Below, piece after piece: positions 16,825 through 25,785 of a DNA stretch of 64,000 nucleotides. The notes below the pieces were generated by a model. The model was given only the letters and a program-made list of their open reading frames with translations, did not search any database and was not told the origin of the DNA. Where the stretch lies: assembly GCF_902804475.1 (NCBI RefSeq), contig NZ_CADCSU010000040.1:38328-102327 (forward strand), in the 5' to 3' direction. Position numbers and translations under genes: made by a program. This DNA comes from Flavobacterium bizetiae (lineage in GTDB: Bacteria > Bacteroidota > Bacteroidia > Flavobacteriales > Flavobacteriaceae). How positions within the stretch are numbered: position 1 is the first letter of the stretch; the number at the start of each line of letters is the position of its first letter.

Positions 16825-18096
16825 TTAATTTATAATATCAAATCCGCAGTACGGACGTAAAACTTCCGGAATTACAATTCCTTCCGGAGTTTGGTAATTT
16901 TCTAATATTCCTGCCAAAACTCTTGGCAAAGCCAATGAACTTCCGTTAAGCGTGTGTGCCAATTGGTTTTTTCCGTCTTTGTCTTTGAAACGCAATTTCA
17001 AACGATTTGCCTGAAAAGTTTCGAAGTTAGAAACTGAACTAATCTCTAACCAACGATCCTGCGCTGTAGAAAACACTTCAAAATCATACGTCAAAGCCGA
17101 TGTGAAACCCATATCGCCACCACATAAACGTAAAACGCGGTAAGGCAATTTCAGTTCTTTCAAAATATCTTTTACGTGTTCTACCATTCCGTCAAGTGCT
17201 TCATAAGACTTATCAGGATGTTCAACACGCACGATTTCTACTTTATCAAATTGGTGCAAACGGTTTAATCCGCGTACGTGTGCTCCGTAAGAACCTGCTT
17301 CACGACGGAAACATGGCGTATATGCCGTATATAAAACCGGTAATTCAGCTTCAGTTAAAAGAACATCGCGAAATAAATTCGTAACAGGAACCTCAGCCGT
17401 TGGAATCAAATATAAATCATCAATTGTTGAATGATACATTTGTCCTTCTTTGTCCGGTAATTGTCCTGTTCCGTAACCTGAAGCTTCGTTTACCAAATGC
17501 GGCACCTGAACTTCGTTATATCCTGCAGCAGTATTTTTATCTAAAAAGTAATTGATCAAAGCACGTTGCAAACGAGCCCCTTTTCCTTTATAAACCGGAA
17601 ATCCTGCACCAGCAATTTTCACACCCAATTCAAAATCGATGATATCATATTTTTTTACCAATTCCCAGTGAGGTTGTGCACCTTCGTGAAGAACCGGAAT
17701 ATCACCTTCTTCAAAAACATTCAAATTGTCGTCCGGAGTTTTTCCTTCAGGAACAATATCAGCCGGAAGATTTGGTAATGTATATAATTTATCAGTCAAT
17801 TCGGCTGCCAAAGCATCTGCTTTTTCACCTAGTTCTTTACTTTTTTCTTTTAATGAAACCGTTTTTTCTTTTAAGATTGCCGCTTTAGACTTCTCTCCCG
17901 CTTTCATTAATTCTCCAATATCTTTGGACAATTTATTAGATTCAGATAAAGTGTTGTCTAATTCTACTTGTGTAGCACGACGGTTTTCGTCTAATTGCAC
18001 GACTTCTTCAACAACGCTTTTAGCATCGATATTTCGTTTTGCTAAAGCCTTGATTACTTTCTCTTGATTTTCTCTAATAAATGCGATTTGTAACAT
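16825..18096 (-). CDS. serS: seryl-tRNA synthetase
   Basis: This is a 423-residue class II synthetase that charges tRNA-Ser. The N-terminal tRNA-binding coiled coil spans about 25-105. Motif 2 is visible as PCFRREAGSYGAHVRGLNRL and motif 3 as THTLNGSSLALPRVLAGILE. TAEVPVTN is the serine-binding region. Length is standard. The minus-strand -7 element at 18139-18146 lies 43 nt before the ATG, leaving a short leader. Confidence 0.97.
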   Translation of the reverse strand: MLQIAFIRENQEKVIKALAKRNIDAKSVVEEVVQLDENRRATQVELDNTLSESNKLSKDIGELMKAGEKSKAAILKEKTVSLKEKSKELGEKADALAAELTDKLYTLPNLPADIVPEGKTPDDNLNVFEEGDIPVLHEGAQPHWELVKKYDIIDFELGVKIAGAGFPVYKGKGARLQRALINYFLDKNTAAGYNEVQVPHLVNEASGYGTGQLPDKEGQMYHSTIDDLYLIPTAEVPVTNLFRDVLLTEAELPVLYTAYTPCFRREAGSYGAHVRGLNRLHQFDKVEIVRVEHPDKSYEALDGMVEHVKDILKELKLPYRVLRLCGGDMGFTSALTYDFEVFSTAQDRWLEISSVSNFETFQANRLKLRFKDKDGKNQLAHTLNGSSLALPRVLAGILENYQTPEGIVIPEVLRPYCGFDIIN

Positions 18097-18138
18097 AGCT
18101 TGATTTTTATAACTATTGTATTTTTTTTATAATGGAAG

Positions 18139-18146
18139 CAAATTTA
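18139..18146 (-). promoter_or_regulatory. Bacteroidetes -7 promoter element for serS
   Basis: The minus strand reads TAAATTTG, a TAnnTTTG match 43 nt before the serS ATG. Confidence 0.45.
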
Positions 18147-18309
18147 AGGAAATGTTTTATAAGATCACGACAAAGTTGATTCTAAAGTTATTTCGCGGGT
18201 TATTACGAAGAGATACACGAAGAATACACAGAGATTTTAAATATTTCTTCATGAAACTTCACATCTTCGAAAATAAAAAATCAGTAAATTGCCATTAAAA
18301 ATTATCCTT

Positions 18310-18918
18310 ATGCTTATCGACCATTTTATCGAAGATTTCTCTAAGACTTTCAGCGATCTTTCTACTTCAGAACCATGGAATATTACGAATGACCTTAAAA
18401 ACACAATCGAAAAAATGATCCTCAATCTGGGTGATGATTACATCATTCAGGACAATATCGCCATTCATAAATCGGCCACGATCGAAAATAATGTTACGAT
18501 AAAAAAACCGGCAATTATTGGCGAGAACTGCTACATTGGGGCAAATGCTTATTTTAGAGAAGGCGTTTATTTAGATCAATCGGTAAAAATTGGTCCGGGT
18601 TGCGAAATAAAAAACAGCATTATTTGTTCAGGCACAGCGATTGCCCATTTTAATTATATCGGAAACAGCATCATTGGCAGAAACATCAATTTTGAAGCAG
18701 GTTCGATTGCCGCAAATCATTACAACGAAAGAGCGAATAAAAAAATATCCGTGCTTTATGATAACAAGATTATCGAAACAAATTCAGATAAATTTGGTTC
18801 TTTGGTTGGGGATAATTCCAGAATTGGAGCCAATGCCGTATTGTCGCCAGGAACTATATTGGTTAAAAATTCTATTGTAAAAAGATTAGAATTAGTTGAA
18901 CAAGTGGTTCCGGAATAG
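18310..18918 (+). CDS. left-handed beta-helix (hexapeptide repeat) protein
   Basis: This protein of about 202 residues starts at the ATG 18310-18312 (MLIDHFIEDF); the frame is also open to a TTG 21 nt upstream. It has hexapeptide repeats of the left-handed beta-helix: IHKSATIENNVTIKKPAIIG, NCYIGANAYFREGVYLD and IGANAVLSPGTILVKNSI. The pattern is like the acetyltransferase half of GlmU and other nucleotide-sugar enzymes. No nucleotidyltransferase domain is present. It is probably an acyltransferase, but the substrate cannot be told. It is divergent from serS. Confidence 0.75.
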   Translation: MLIDHFIEDFSKTFSDLSTSEPWNITNDLKNTIEKMILNLGDDYIIQDNIAIHKSATIENNVTIKKPAIIGENCYIGANAYFREGVYLDQSVKIGPGCEIKNSIICSGTAIAHFNYIGNSIIGRNINFEAGSIAANHYNERANKKISVLYDNKIIETNSDKFGSLVGDNSRIGANAVLSPGTILVKNSIVKRLELVEQVVPE

Positions 18919-18972
18919 TGATATTCCACAGAGATCCAAGGAGATTTGGCAAAGATATTTCAGAATAGAATT

Positions 18973-19081
18973 AAACCCCAGCGGGGTGAAATTCTTTACG
19001 CATTAATATATTGACTATCTGTAGATTGAACACAAAACCAATACAATTTTCTATAAATATTTCGCTCCTCTGGAGCTATAT
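18973..19081. repeat. dispersed palindromic element (CCCCAGCGGGG ... CTCCTCTGGAG)
   Basis: It starts with AAACCCCAGCGGGGTGAAAT and ends with TTTCGCTCCTCTGGAGCTAT. Both ends are short palindromes. The same words, with TTTCTATAAATATT-like linkers, recur in a related cluster at 55535-55680. No open frame lies in it. Confidence 0.6.
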
Positions 19082-19099
19082 CTTATTTATCTGTCGCTT

Positions 19100-20569
19100 C
19101 TATTCTTTTATCACTCTAAAAATTTCTGTTGAATTTCCTCCAACAACTTTTAGTACATAAAAACCAGATGCTAATGTCGAAACATCGATTTTTCCATCGG
19201 TGCTTTTTCCTTTTAAAACCGAAACCGATTCGAAACTAAAAACCTCATAATCAAAATTAAGATCAAAGTTCTCAACTGAAACAATTGTAGAAACAGGATT
19301 TGGAGAAATTACAGGCTTTTTAATATCTGGAATTTGAGGCTTAGTATTATTACAAGCACTTTCTATCAACGATGGCAAATCTGTTTCATCATAAACTAGA
19401 GAATATTTCAGTTCGTTAGCGCTACGGAACAATTCACACGCTTTTTTGTACTTGTGCTGATCGAGATAAATGATTCCGAGATTTTTCATCGCATACGAAT
19501 TGTTTTTATCCACTTTCAATGCGTCTTTCAAATCTGTAATTCCTTTATCTGACTCTCCTAATTTATGATAAAGTAAACCTCGGGTCGTTTTTAGATTTCT
19601 CCCTCCATAAAATGCATTACGTTCTGTAATGGCTTTTTCGTTTTTAAAAGCAATTGTAATATTATCCATTGCTTTTTGATATTCGCCGGTATCACTATAA
19701 AATTCTGCAAGCGCCCATCTCGCATCGGCCATTTCAGGTTTTTGGGTTACAATTTTTTCTAAATAATAACTTGCCAAATCATACGCTTTTCGATCTTGCA
19801 AAAGAGTCGCAAAATTGTATAAAATATGCAAATCCTCAGGAGCATTTTTTATGGCTTTAAAATAATAATTAAAAGCAAAACTATCCATATCGAGCGAGGC
19901 ATAGATACTCGCCAATCTGTCGTAAAGTTTGCCTCTGAATACATCTTTCTTTTCTGCCAAAGAATCTGAAAGCGCTTTGTTTTTAGGATCTTTATCTATA
20001 GAATATTCTACTTTTTTTAAATCTTCAAGTGCTAAGGTGGTATTTCCTAAACTAATACTTAAAACCCCGCGATTGTACAAATCATTCACTTTAACCGGAT
20101 TGTAATTGGTTCTTTTATTAATATCCGTCAATAATTGAAGTGCTTTTTTAACCGATTCTTCCCTGTCTTTACCAAACGGCAATTTATGATCGGTTCTGCT
20201 TACTAATTTTCCGTGCGAATAATTCAATGTAACCAATTTTTCACCTTGCTTATTGTACTGATAAGAATCGCCATTTTTTAAACCTTTATCATAATAAAAA
20301 ATCTCATTGAGTTTTCCGTTAGGATAAAAAGTTTTAGTACTGTCCGGTTTTTGATCTGGTCCGTACCAAATTTCTACAGAAACTGTATGATCATTATAAA
20401 AATAGCGGGAAACATCTTCCTTCTTTTCATCGTTTTTTTCCTGAGCGCATAACAAAACAGGCAAAAACAATAAAGCAAAAAATATCTTTTTATAACTAAA
20501 AATTGGTCGGGTCAAAGTGATAAGGATTAAATACGAATTCAAATTTCGTGTAAAATTACTTATGTTCAA
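19100..20569 (-). CDS. TPR protein with type IX secretion sorting domain
   Basis: This is a protein of up to 489 residues. It has a signal peptide (KKIFFALLFLPVLLCAQ), an MORN/YwqK-like start (YPNGKLNEIFYYDKGLKNGD), then TPR repeats from about 215 to 400. It ends in a type A T9SS C-terminal domain: PNPVSTIVSVENFDLNFDYE, and ASGFYVLKVVGGNSTEIFRV. That tail directs passage through the type IX secretion system to the cell surface. There is no ATG before the signal peptide. The frame opens at TTG 20569, and a TTG at 20515 would give a normal-length signal. It overlaps or abuts the upstream patatin gene, so co-expression is likely. Confidence 0.78.
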   Translation of the reverse strand: MNISNFTRNLNSYLILITLTRPIFSYKKIFFALLFLPVLLCAQEKNDEKKEDVSRYFYNDHTVSVEIWYGPDQKPDSTKTFYPNGKLNEIFYYDKGLKNGDSYQYNKQGEKLVTLNYSHGKLVSRTDHKLPFGKDREESVKKALQLLTDINKRTNYNPVKVNDLYNRGVLSISLGNTTLALEDLKKVEYSIDKDPKNKALSDSLAEKKDVFRGKLYDRLASIYASLDMDSFAFNYYFKAIKNAPEDLHILYNFATLLQDRKAYDLASYYLEKIVTQKPEMADARWALAEFYSDTGEYQKAMDNITIAFKNEKAITERNAFYGGRNLKTTRGLLYHKLGESDKGITDLKDALKVDKNNSYAMKNLGIIYLDQHKYKKACELFRSANELKYSLVYDETDLPSLIESACNNTKPQIPDIKKPVISPNPVSTIVSVENFDLNFDYEVFSFESVSVLKGKSTDGKIDVSTLASGFYVLKVVGGNSTEIFRVIKE

Positions 20570-22100
20570 CCAATAATTCTTTCAATTCATTGGTTTTTAA
20601 ATACGCCGCGAAACGTCCGGAAAGCAATAGAACTTCTCTTTCTTCGGGCGTAATTCTTAGTTTGGTTTCAACGTGCGAGGCATATTCGTATAACATTAAA
20701 ACCTGTCGTGGCGACAAATCTTTGAACTTTTCTTTATTTAATGTTGCCACGATAACTTCGCCATCTTTATCTTTTGTAAACGAATCTTCACCAAACTTCG
20801 AGATTAGATCCAGTTTAAAACTACCATACAACTTTACCCAACTACTCGATTCGTCGTTCGTGTTTTTCAATTCGGTTACCAATTCTTCGTAATTCTCGTC
20901 CTTGTTCATCTTGATTAAATAATCCCGAATGGTGGTAAAACCAATAATCTGATAATTCGAAACCGGAATTTTATAACGTTCAAACGTGTTTTCTATATCT
21001 TTATCAAAAGTCATATATCTTGTTTGAACCGTATATAAAGAAGCCGTTTCGAACAACGAAATCAATCTTATTTTCGCATCGTTTATGTAGGGCGTTTTCT
21101 TTCCTTGTCCCAGGCAATCAATAAAAAGCGCCTTCTTGTTTTTATCATTCACCTTTGTGTCGTTATGAAGTAATTCGACCAAAGTTTTATAGCCCATATT
21201 GTCCGAAGCGCCGCCATCGACAATACACAATATCTTCTCTTGATTTTTCACGCCAAATTTCACTTTAGGCAAAACGCCCGGAAAAGCCGAACTTGCCGTT
21301 ATAGCATACGTAAGCGGAAAATTATAACCATCGTTAACCTCATTTTCGTTTAAGGCAATCGAAGCTTTATTGGGCGCCAAAGACGAATTGAGATTAAGAC
21401 CTCTAATAATATGCGGCATAAACGGAATCCGTTCGCCATTATTAAAAGCCGTTCCGTTCGCCACAAACATGGGCAAAGACGGAGTTGCGGTGCTATTTTT
21501 TGGAACAAAAAAATCCGACAACAACATTTGAGTTCCAAACTTATTTGTGTTATCGGGATTTAGCGCGTCGTATTGCAAAATATCCGAATCTATTCGCTGC
21601 GTCATCGATATTTTATCGCCTTTTTCGTTTCGGCTATTGTTTAAAAGAGAGAGAATATTAGCCGATTTATCGACATAATCCTTATAAGCATCGGCTTTAG
21701 AAAAGTAGAATTCGTTGAAAGAGCAATTATCATAAAACAATTTATTTTTAAGAATTGTTAAATAATAGCCTGCCGAGAAGCAACCTCCGGAAACCGTTGA
21801 GAAATAGTCGATTTCGTTCAAAAAATTACGCTGCGAATTGTCTTCATGAATTTCTTCTAAACCCAAAAGCACGCCCATACTAAAAAATTGCGCTCTCGAA
21901 CCTCCGCCCGAAATCCCAATTCCCAACGCAATATTAGGATTCTGAAACTTCGTATCCCGTTCCTGAACCGACTTATAATCGTCTAATGCAACCGCGGGAA
22001 TCGAACTATAATTAATTTCCGAAAAAAGGTTTATTTTATTCTGAGAATATCCCATCTGAAGAAAAAGAAAAAGCAATATCTGGCAGTATTTATATCTCAT
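20556..22100 (-). CDS. exported patatin-like phospholipase
   Basis: This 514-residue protein has a cleavable signal (MRYKYCQILLFLFLQMGYSQ) and a patatin lipase core. The oxyanion loop is GISGGGSRAQ (62-71). The nucleophile elbow is STVSGGC with Ser104, where the usual first Gly of GxSxG is Thr, as in other large bacterial patatins. The dyad Asp is in IVDGGASDNMGYKTL. It should be an extracytoplasmic lipid acyl hydrolase. The downstream TPR/T9SS gene overlaps its 3' end by up to 14 nt, so the two may act together. Confidence 0.85.
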   Translation of the reverse strand: MRYKYCQILLFLFLQMGYSQNKINLFSEINYSSIPAVALDDYKSVQERDTKFQNPNIALGIGISGGGSRAQFFSMGVLLGLEEIHEDNSQRNFLNEIDYFSTVSGGCFSAGYYLTILKNKLFYDNCSFNEFYFSKADAYKDYVDKSANILSLLNNSRNEKGDKISMTQRIDSDILQYDALNPDNTNKFGTQMLLSDFFVPKNSTATPSLPMFVANGTAFNNGERIPFMPHIIRGLNLNSSLAPNKASIALNENEVNDGYNFPLTYAITASSAFPGVLPKVKFGVKNQEKILCIVDGGASDNMGYKTLVELLHNDTKVNDKNKKALFIDCLGQGKKTPYINDAKIRLISLFETASLYTVQTRYMTFDKDIENTFERYKIPVSNYQIIGFTTIRDYLIKMNKDENYEELVTELKNTNDESSSWVKLYGSFKLDLISKFGEDSFTKDKDGEVIVATLNKEKFKDLSPRQVLMLYEYASHVETKLRITPEEREVLLLSGRFAAYLKTNELKELLVEHK

Positions 22101-22262
22101 TTTTGGGCTTTTATAATCGCTAAATCACTAAGAGCTAAATTAATAAAGTTATTTCACAAACAAATACCAACACTTCACAAAGATTCCCTAAGTTTTCTTT
22201 AAAAAAATTTGAAATTAATCGCGTAATCCCGAAGCCATCTGGAGCAGAGTTCGTCTTCAAAT

Positions 22263-22287
22263 TGTCAGGCTGAGCGAAGTCGAAGCC
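22263..22287. repeat. REP-like repeat, single unit
   Basis: TGTCAGGCTGAGCGAAGTCG continuing AAGCC. Other copies: 29765-29836, 52068-52091 (inside a gene), 52778-52837 and 63813-63876. Confidence 0.75.
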
Positions 22288-22380
22288 ATTTTTTTAGCCA
22301 CATATTAGAATGATTAAAATGATTTTTTAAAATCGGCTTAAATCTGGGTGAACAAAATAATCCACTAGAATTTATTAATC

Positions 22381-22440
22381 GCGCAAAAACGCAGAGTCGC
22401 AAAGAAAATAAAACTTCGCACCTCTGCGTCTTTGCGCGAA
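22381..22440. repeat. inverted repeat GCGCAAAAACGCAGAG / CTCTGCGTCTTTGCGC
   Basis: Two 16-nt arms pair with one mismatch around a 28-nt centre. The words AACTTTGCG, CTCTGCG and CTTTGCG recur at 30016-30042, 51829-51904, 52908-52934, 60507-60546 and 63682-63754. Confidence 0.65.
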
Positions 22441-22515
22441 AATTTCGAGACATTCAATCAAAAACCTTAGTGCTCTTTGCGGTTAAAAAATCTCTGCAGT
22501 TAAACACATAAAAAA

Positions 22516-23058
22516 TTAAGCCCTCTTTATCTCATGCCCCACATATTCCTCCAAAGCAGCAAACATATCATCTACCGAAAGCACTTCGAAATCAGGATGA
22601 TTTTTCAGGAAATTAGCATTTAGCTTCACTAGATTTTCTTCCAATTCAAAAAAAGTATCATTGTTTAGCAAATCACGAGTCGGGTTTACACCTTCCAGTT
22701 TTCCGCTTACAAATTTATTCAGCTTTACGCTGCTCATTAATTTCACCTTTTTACTTTGTTGCTGAAACAATTCAAGATGTTTTTCGGCACCAATCAAAGC
22801 CAAACCTTCTTCAATAAGTTCGTTCAGTTCCTTATTCCAACCCGATTTATACACAAACTGACCAAAATTACCTTCGGCATATTGCGAATAGTAATAATCA
22901 AGATAATAACTCATCAAAGCATCTTCATGAATAAATTCGTCATCGACACCTTCCTCACGCATTAAATTAATCACCGAAATATTAGAGTGAATCACATCCT
23001 GAAGATTTTCACTATTCATTGCCGTTTCAGAAACTATTATTCTACCAAATTCCTCCAT
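22516..23058 (-). CDS. DMP19/DUF4375-like protein
   Basis: This 180-residue protein starts at the ATG 23056-23058 (MEEFGRIIVSETAM). The upstream in-frame extension runs through non-coding sequence and is rejected. The middle (YYSQYAEGNFGQFVYKSGW, then ELIEEGLALIGAEKHLELF) resembles the DMP19/DUF4375 family, in which a helical core with a conserved Q(Y/F)xxNGGFxQ(F/Y) pattern is typical. Function is unknown. The protein is cytoplasmic, acidic and without membrane segments. It is divergent from a membrane protein gene at 23293. Confidence 0.65.
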   Translation of the reverse strand: MEEFGRIIVSETAMNSENLQDVIHSNISVINLMREEGVDDEFIHEDALMSYYLDYYYSQYAEGNFGQFVYKSGWNKELNELIEEGLALIGAEKHLELFQQQSKKVKLMSSVKLNKFVSGKLEGVNPTRDLLNNDTFFELEENLVKLNANFLKNHPDFEVLSVDDMFAALEEYVGHEIKRA

Positions 23059-23292
23059 TTTGTTTTTGTTTTGAGATTGTCCTGCAAATTTCGGCGAAAT
23101 AATAATAACAATGCGAATAATTTTTTGGGCGTTCCCTCCGGTCGGGCTATTCACTGCAAGTCCTCGCACTTCCTTCGTCAGGCTGTGGGCTTTTCGCTGC
23201 TATCCCTAACGCAAAAAGCATCAAAACAGCATTTGGCAAAGATTTTGTTTTACACATTCAAAATTTCAACTAACCAATTAAACCACAACAGC

Positions 23293-23676
23293 ATGAAAGA
23301 AACCATATACAAAAGTTTATTACTATCTCTTTTAATAACCAATACCTGGGCAGTTATTACATTCTTCATCTATTTCTTTGAATCAGGATTATTTGTCAGT
23401 GTTGGAACTCTTTTAATTTTTATATCGAGTTGCTGGATTAGTGCCGGATTAGGTTTGTTAGCAATAGTACTTTCATTTTTAAAAATCTGGAAATCCAACC
23501 AATCAAAAGTTTTTACATTAGTTCTCACTGGTTGGTTTAATATTTTCTTTTCAATTTTGCTTATTACAACAACTTTTTTCGAAATAATTGTTCCTGAATC
23601 TTTTATTGATTCCTTTTTTATAATTAATCTCATTATTCCGGTGGTGATATATTTTAGAACAAAAAGATTATTTTAG
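23293..23676 (+). CDS. hypothetical membrane protein
   Basis: This is a 127-residue protein from the ATG at 23293 (MKETIYKSLLLSLLITNTW). It has about four hydrophobic segments: AVITFFIYFFESGLFVSVGT, LLIFISSCWISAGLGLLAIV, FTLVLTGWFNIFFSILLITT and FIINLIIPVVIYF. The sequence upstream of this ATG in the same frame is antisense to the neighbour and not coding. No family is recognised. A lipoprotein gene follows 26 nt later. Confidence 0.65.
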   Translation: MKETIYKSLLLSLLITNTWAVITFFIYFFESGLFVSVGTLLIFISSCWISAGLGLLAIVLSFLKIWKSNQSKVFTLVLTGWFNIFFSILLITTTFFEIIVPESFIDSFFIINLIIPVVIYFRTKRLF

Positions 23677-23702
23677 CTTGACATTTTCTCTAACAAATAC
23701 TT

Positions 23703-24212
23703 ATGAATAAAATAAATTTTCTAATCCCATTATTAATACTTTGTTTATCAAGCTGTCAAAAAAGAGAGGATCATACCGAAAGTATAGAAGATATTGAGTT
23801 CTCGTATATCAGCGGACTTCGAATTCCTTACAACACAGTAACAATTAACATTGCAAGAAATAATAAAGACAGCAGTAATGTGTTTATTCAAAGCAGACCT
23901 TTATTTGACAGCCCAAAATGGGAATACAGTAAAATTGATAAAATAATAAAAATTGACAATTTAACTTTCGAAAAAATTATCCAAAAAATTAAATTACTTG
24001 ACCATATAAACATAGATAAGGCTCATAAAATAGGTAATGACGGAAGTACGTGGAAAATTGAATACGGCTCAAAAGGAAAAAATAAAAGCTATACTTTTTG
24101 GTCTCCCACTTCTCAAACAAAAGAAAGAGGGTTAGATAATTTTGTACAATTATCTGAACAAATTTTGGATATTTCTAAACTCAAAAAAGAAGATGTTCTC
24201 GGAGATTATTAA
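23703..24212 (+). CDS. hypothetical lipoprotein
   Basis: This is a 169-residue lipoprotein with signal MNKINFLIPLLILCLSSC (Cys18). The mature domain is short and mixed alpha/beta, with the phrases SYISGLRIPYNTVTINIARN and WKIEYGSKGKNKSYTFWSPT. The lipoprotein at 26991-27542 has a similar plan and matching phrases near the C-terminus (DGSTWKIEYG versus DGSYYTIYID; ISKLKKEDVLGD). The two may be distant relatives. Function is unknown. Confidence 0.68.
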   Translation: MNKINFLIPLLILCLSSCQKREDHTESIEDIEFSYISGLRIPYNTVTINIARNNKDSSNVFIQSRPLFDSPKWEYSKIDKIIKIDNLTFEKIIQKIKLLDHINIDKAHKIGNDGSTWKIEYGSKGKNKSYTFWSPTSQTKERGLDNFVQLSEQILDISKLKKEDVLGDY

Positions 24213-24588
24213 CTATTCAAAATGCAATTATTTCAATCCATATGTACCCGAAACCCAATATCATGTAATTTGCATTCATAATTAAAAGCTTTTAAAAATG
24301 GGCTGAAGGCCCCATAAACAAAAGCGTAGTGCAGCGCACTACGACTTAAATTACAAAGTAGCAATTGCTCTGAAAGAGCAAGAGAAAAATAGACAATAAC
24401 GATTTTGGAGAAATCATAACAAATATACCCTTTGAAAACCAGGCTTTCGCCCTTTCAGGGCTAAGAACAACAATCATTCTTATTCATAGTGCTTTGCACC
24501 ATGCTATTGCTTAGGCTCTTTCAGAGCAAGTTTAGAATATCTATAATTTACAATCCCTACTCAACACATTAATCAAAAACAAATCATC
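24213..24588. repeat. non-coding cluster of short palindromes
   Basis: No gene was found. The gap is built from palindromes: GGGCTGAAGGCCCC, CGTAGTGCAGCGCACTACG, TTGCTCTGAAAGAGCAA, GCCCTTTCAGGGC, AGTGCTTTGCACC and GCTCTTTCAGAGC. The CCCTTTCAGGGCT unit also occurs at 55590. This looks like a clustered set of REP-type elements. Confidence 0.65.
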
Positions 24589-25350
24589 ATGCCTCAAATT
24601 CATCACCTCAACTGTGTAAAAATTGTTTCACCCGTAAACGACAATGTGTGCGGACATTGCTTATTGATTCAGGAAAACGACAAACTTATTTTAATCGATA
24701 CCGGAATTGGACTTTTAGACATTCTAAAACCAGAGGAAAGAATTGGTCAGCAACTTATAGATATGGTGGGTTATCATTTCGATGAAAATCAAACCGCAAT
24801 CAGACAAATAGAAAAACTGGGACTTAATCCTAAAAACGTAACCGATTGTGTTATTTCGCATCTCGATAATGATCATATTGGCGGTTTGGCAGATTTTCCA
24901 AACGCAATTGTTCATGTTGGACTTGAAGAATGTGACGCCTATATTTCAGGAAATCCAAGGTATTTAAAAACACCATTATCACACCAGCCAACAATAAAAA
25001 CTTACGAAAAATTAGATTTAAACTGGTTTGGGTTCGAAGCCAGAAAAGTTGATGTAGATATCGAAACTGAAATTTTTCTAATTCCGCTTTTCGGACATAC
25101 TTTAGGACATTGCGGGGTTGCTTTAAAAACAGAAAACGGATGGATATTTTATATCGCAGATGCCTATTATATGCGAATAGAACTTACCGACAGCGATCAT
25201 CCTGTAAATCAACTGGCCAAAATGAGAGCCGAAAACAATGATTTAAGATTAGAAACTTTAGATAAAATCAGAACTTTAATCAACGATCATCCGGAAATCG
25301 AAGTTTTTGGATATCATGATATCGAAGAATTTAACTTTTACAAGAATTAA
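24589..25350 (+). CDS. MBL-fold metallo-hydrolase
   Basis: This is a 253-residue metallo-beta-lactamase-fold hydrolase. The metal-binding motif is SHLDNDHIGG. It reads HxDxDH rather than the canonical HxHxDH, so one histidine ligand is replaced by Asp. Later ligands are visible as PLFGHTLGHCGV and FYIADAYYM, and a final YHDIEEF. AHL-lactonase-like proteins share this size and order, so a lactone or ester hydrolase is plausible. Substrate is unknown. It is a single gene behind a palindrome cluster. The family is sure; the activity is not. Confidence 0.82.
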   Translation: MPQIHHLNCVKIVSPVNDNVCGHCLLIQENDKLILIDTGIGLLDILKPEERIGQQLIDMVGYHFDENQTAIRQIEKLGLNPKNVTDCVISHLDNDHIGGLADFPNAIVHVGLEECDAYISGNPRYLKTPLSHQPTIKTYEKLDLNWFGFEARKVDVDIETEIFLIPLFGHTLGHCGVALKTENGWIFYIADAYYMRIELTDSDHPVNQLAKMRAENNDLRLETLDKIRTLINDHPEIEVFGYHDIEEFNFYKN

Positions 25351-25482
25351 AAAATTCAAGATTTTAACGCAACCATTTTCGAGAAGGTTCATCTGTTAAC
25401 AAAGAGAATGCTTTATCCTATCGCAAAAACATTAAAATGCGAGAAAAAAGTAATTCTCTACTAACGTAAAAACCTTTAGTTT

Positions 25483-25764
25483 ATGGATGACCTGCCAAAA
25501 AACCTTACCCTATTTTACGTCTCCGGCATATTCTCTCTTATAGTAGGAATAATTTATGCCATAATGCTCATCGACGGAAATTCTGCGCCAGACGGATTAA
25601 TGGGAATTTATATTTTGTTTTGTTTGCTTCCGGTTATTATTCTCGTGATAATTGATCGATTTTTGGTTTCGAAATTCGGCAATCAAAAAGTAAATATTGT
25701 AGAGTTCTCTTTTCTGGGATTTATTATACTTTTATGGATTGTAAAAATGATTTTGAATTTATAA
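25483..25764 (+). CDS. small hypothetical membrane protein
   Basis: This is a 93-residue protein with three hydrophobic segments: LFYVSGIFSLIVGIIYAIML, the GIYILFCLLPVIILVII segment and FSFLGFIILLWIVKMIL. No family is recognised. The next gene begins 21 nt later in the same direction, so they probably share a transcript. Confidence 0.6.
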   Translation: MDDLPKNLTLFYVSGIFSLIVGIIYAIMLIDGNSAPDGLMGIYILFCLLPVIILVIIDRFLVSKFGNQKVNIVEFSFLGFIILLWIVKMILNL

Positions 25765-25785
25765 TTATAATCTAAACGTAGTAGT

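Larger units (their letters stand above)
22101..22515. other. non-coding gap with several repeat families
   Basis: No gene was found. The gap contains a CCCGAAGCC word (about 22227), one REP-like unit at 22263-22287, a TTTGCG inverted repeat at 22381-22440, and the phrase CTCTTTGCGGTTAAA at about 22467. All are families found elsewhere in the window. Confidence 0.6.

Noticed and set aside
18289..18309. TTG start giving seven extra residues for the beta-helix protein
   Set aside because: An ATG at 18310 is available and the extra residues have no support.
22987..23292. N-terminal extension of the membrane protein gene at 23293
   Set aside because: The extra residues are antisense to the DMP19-like gene and include non-coding gap; the ATG at 23293 gives a proper membrane protein start.
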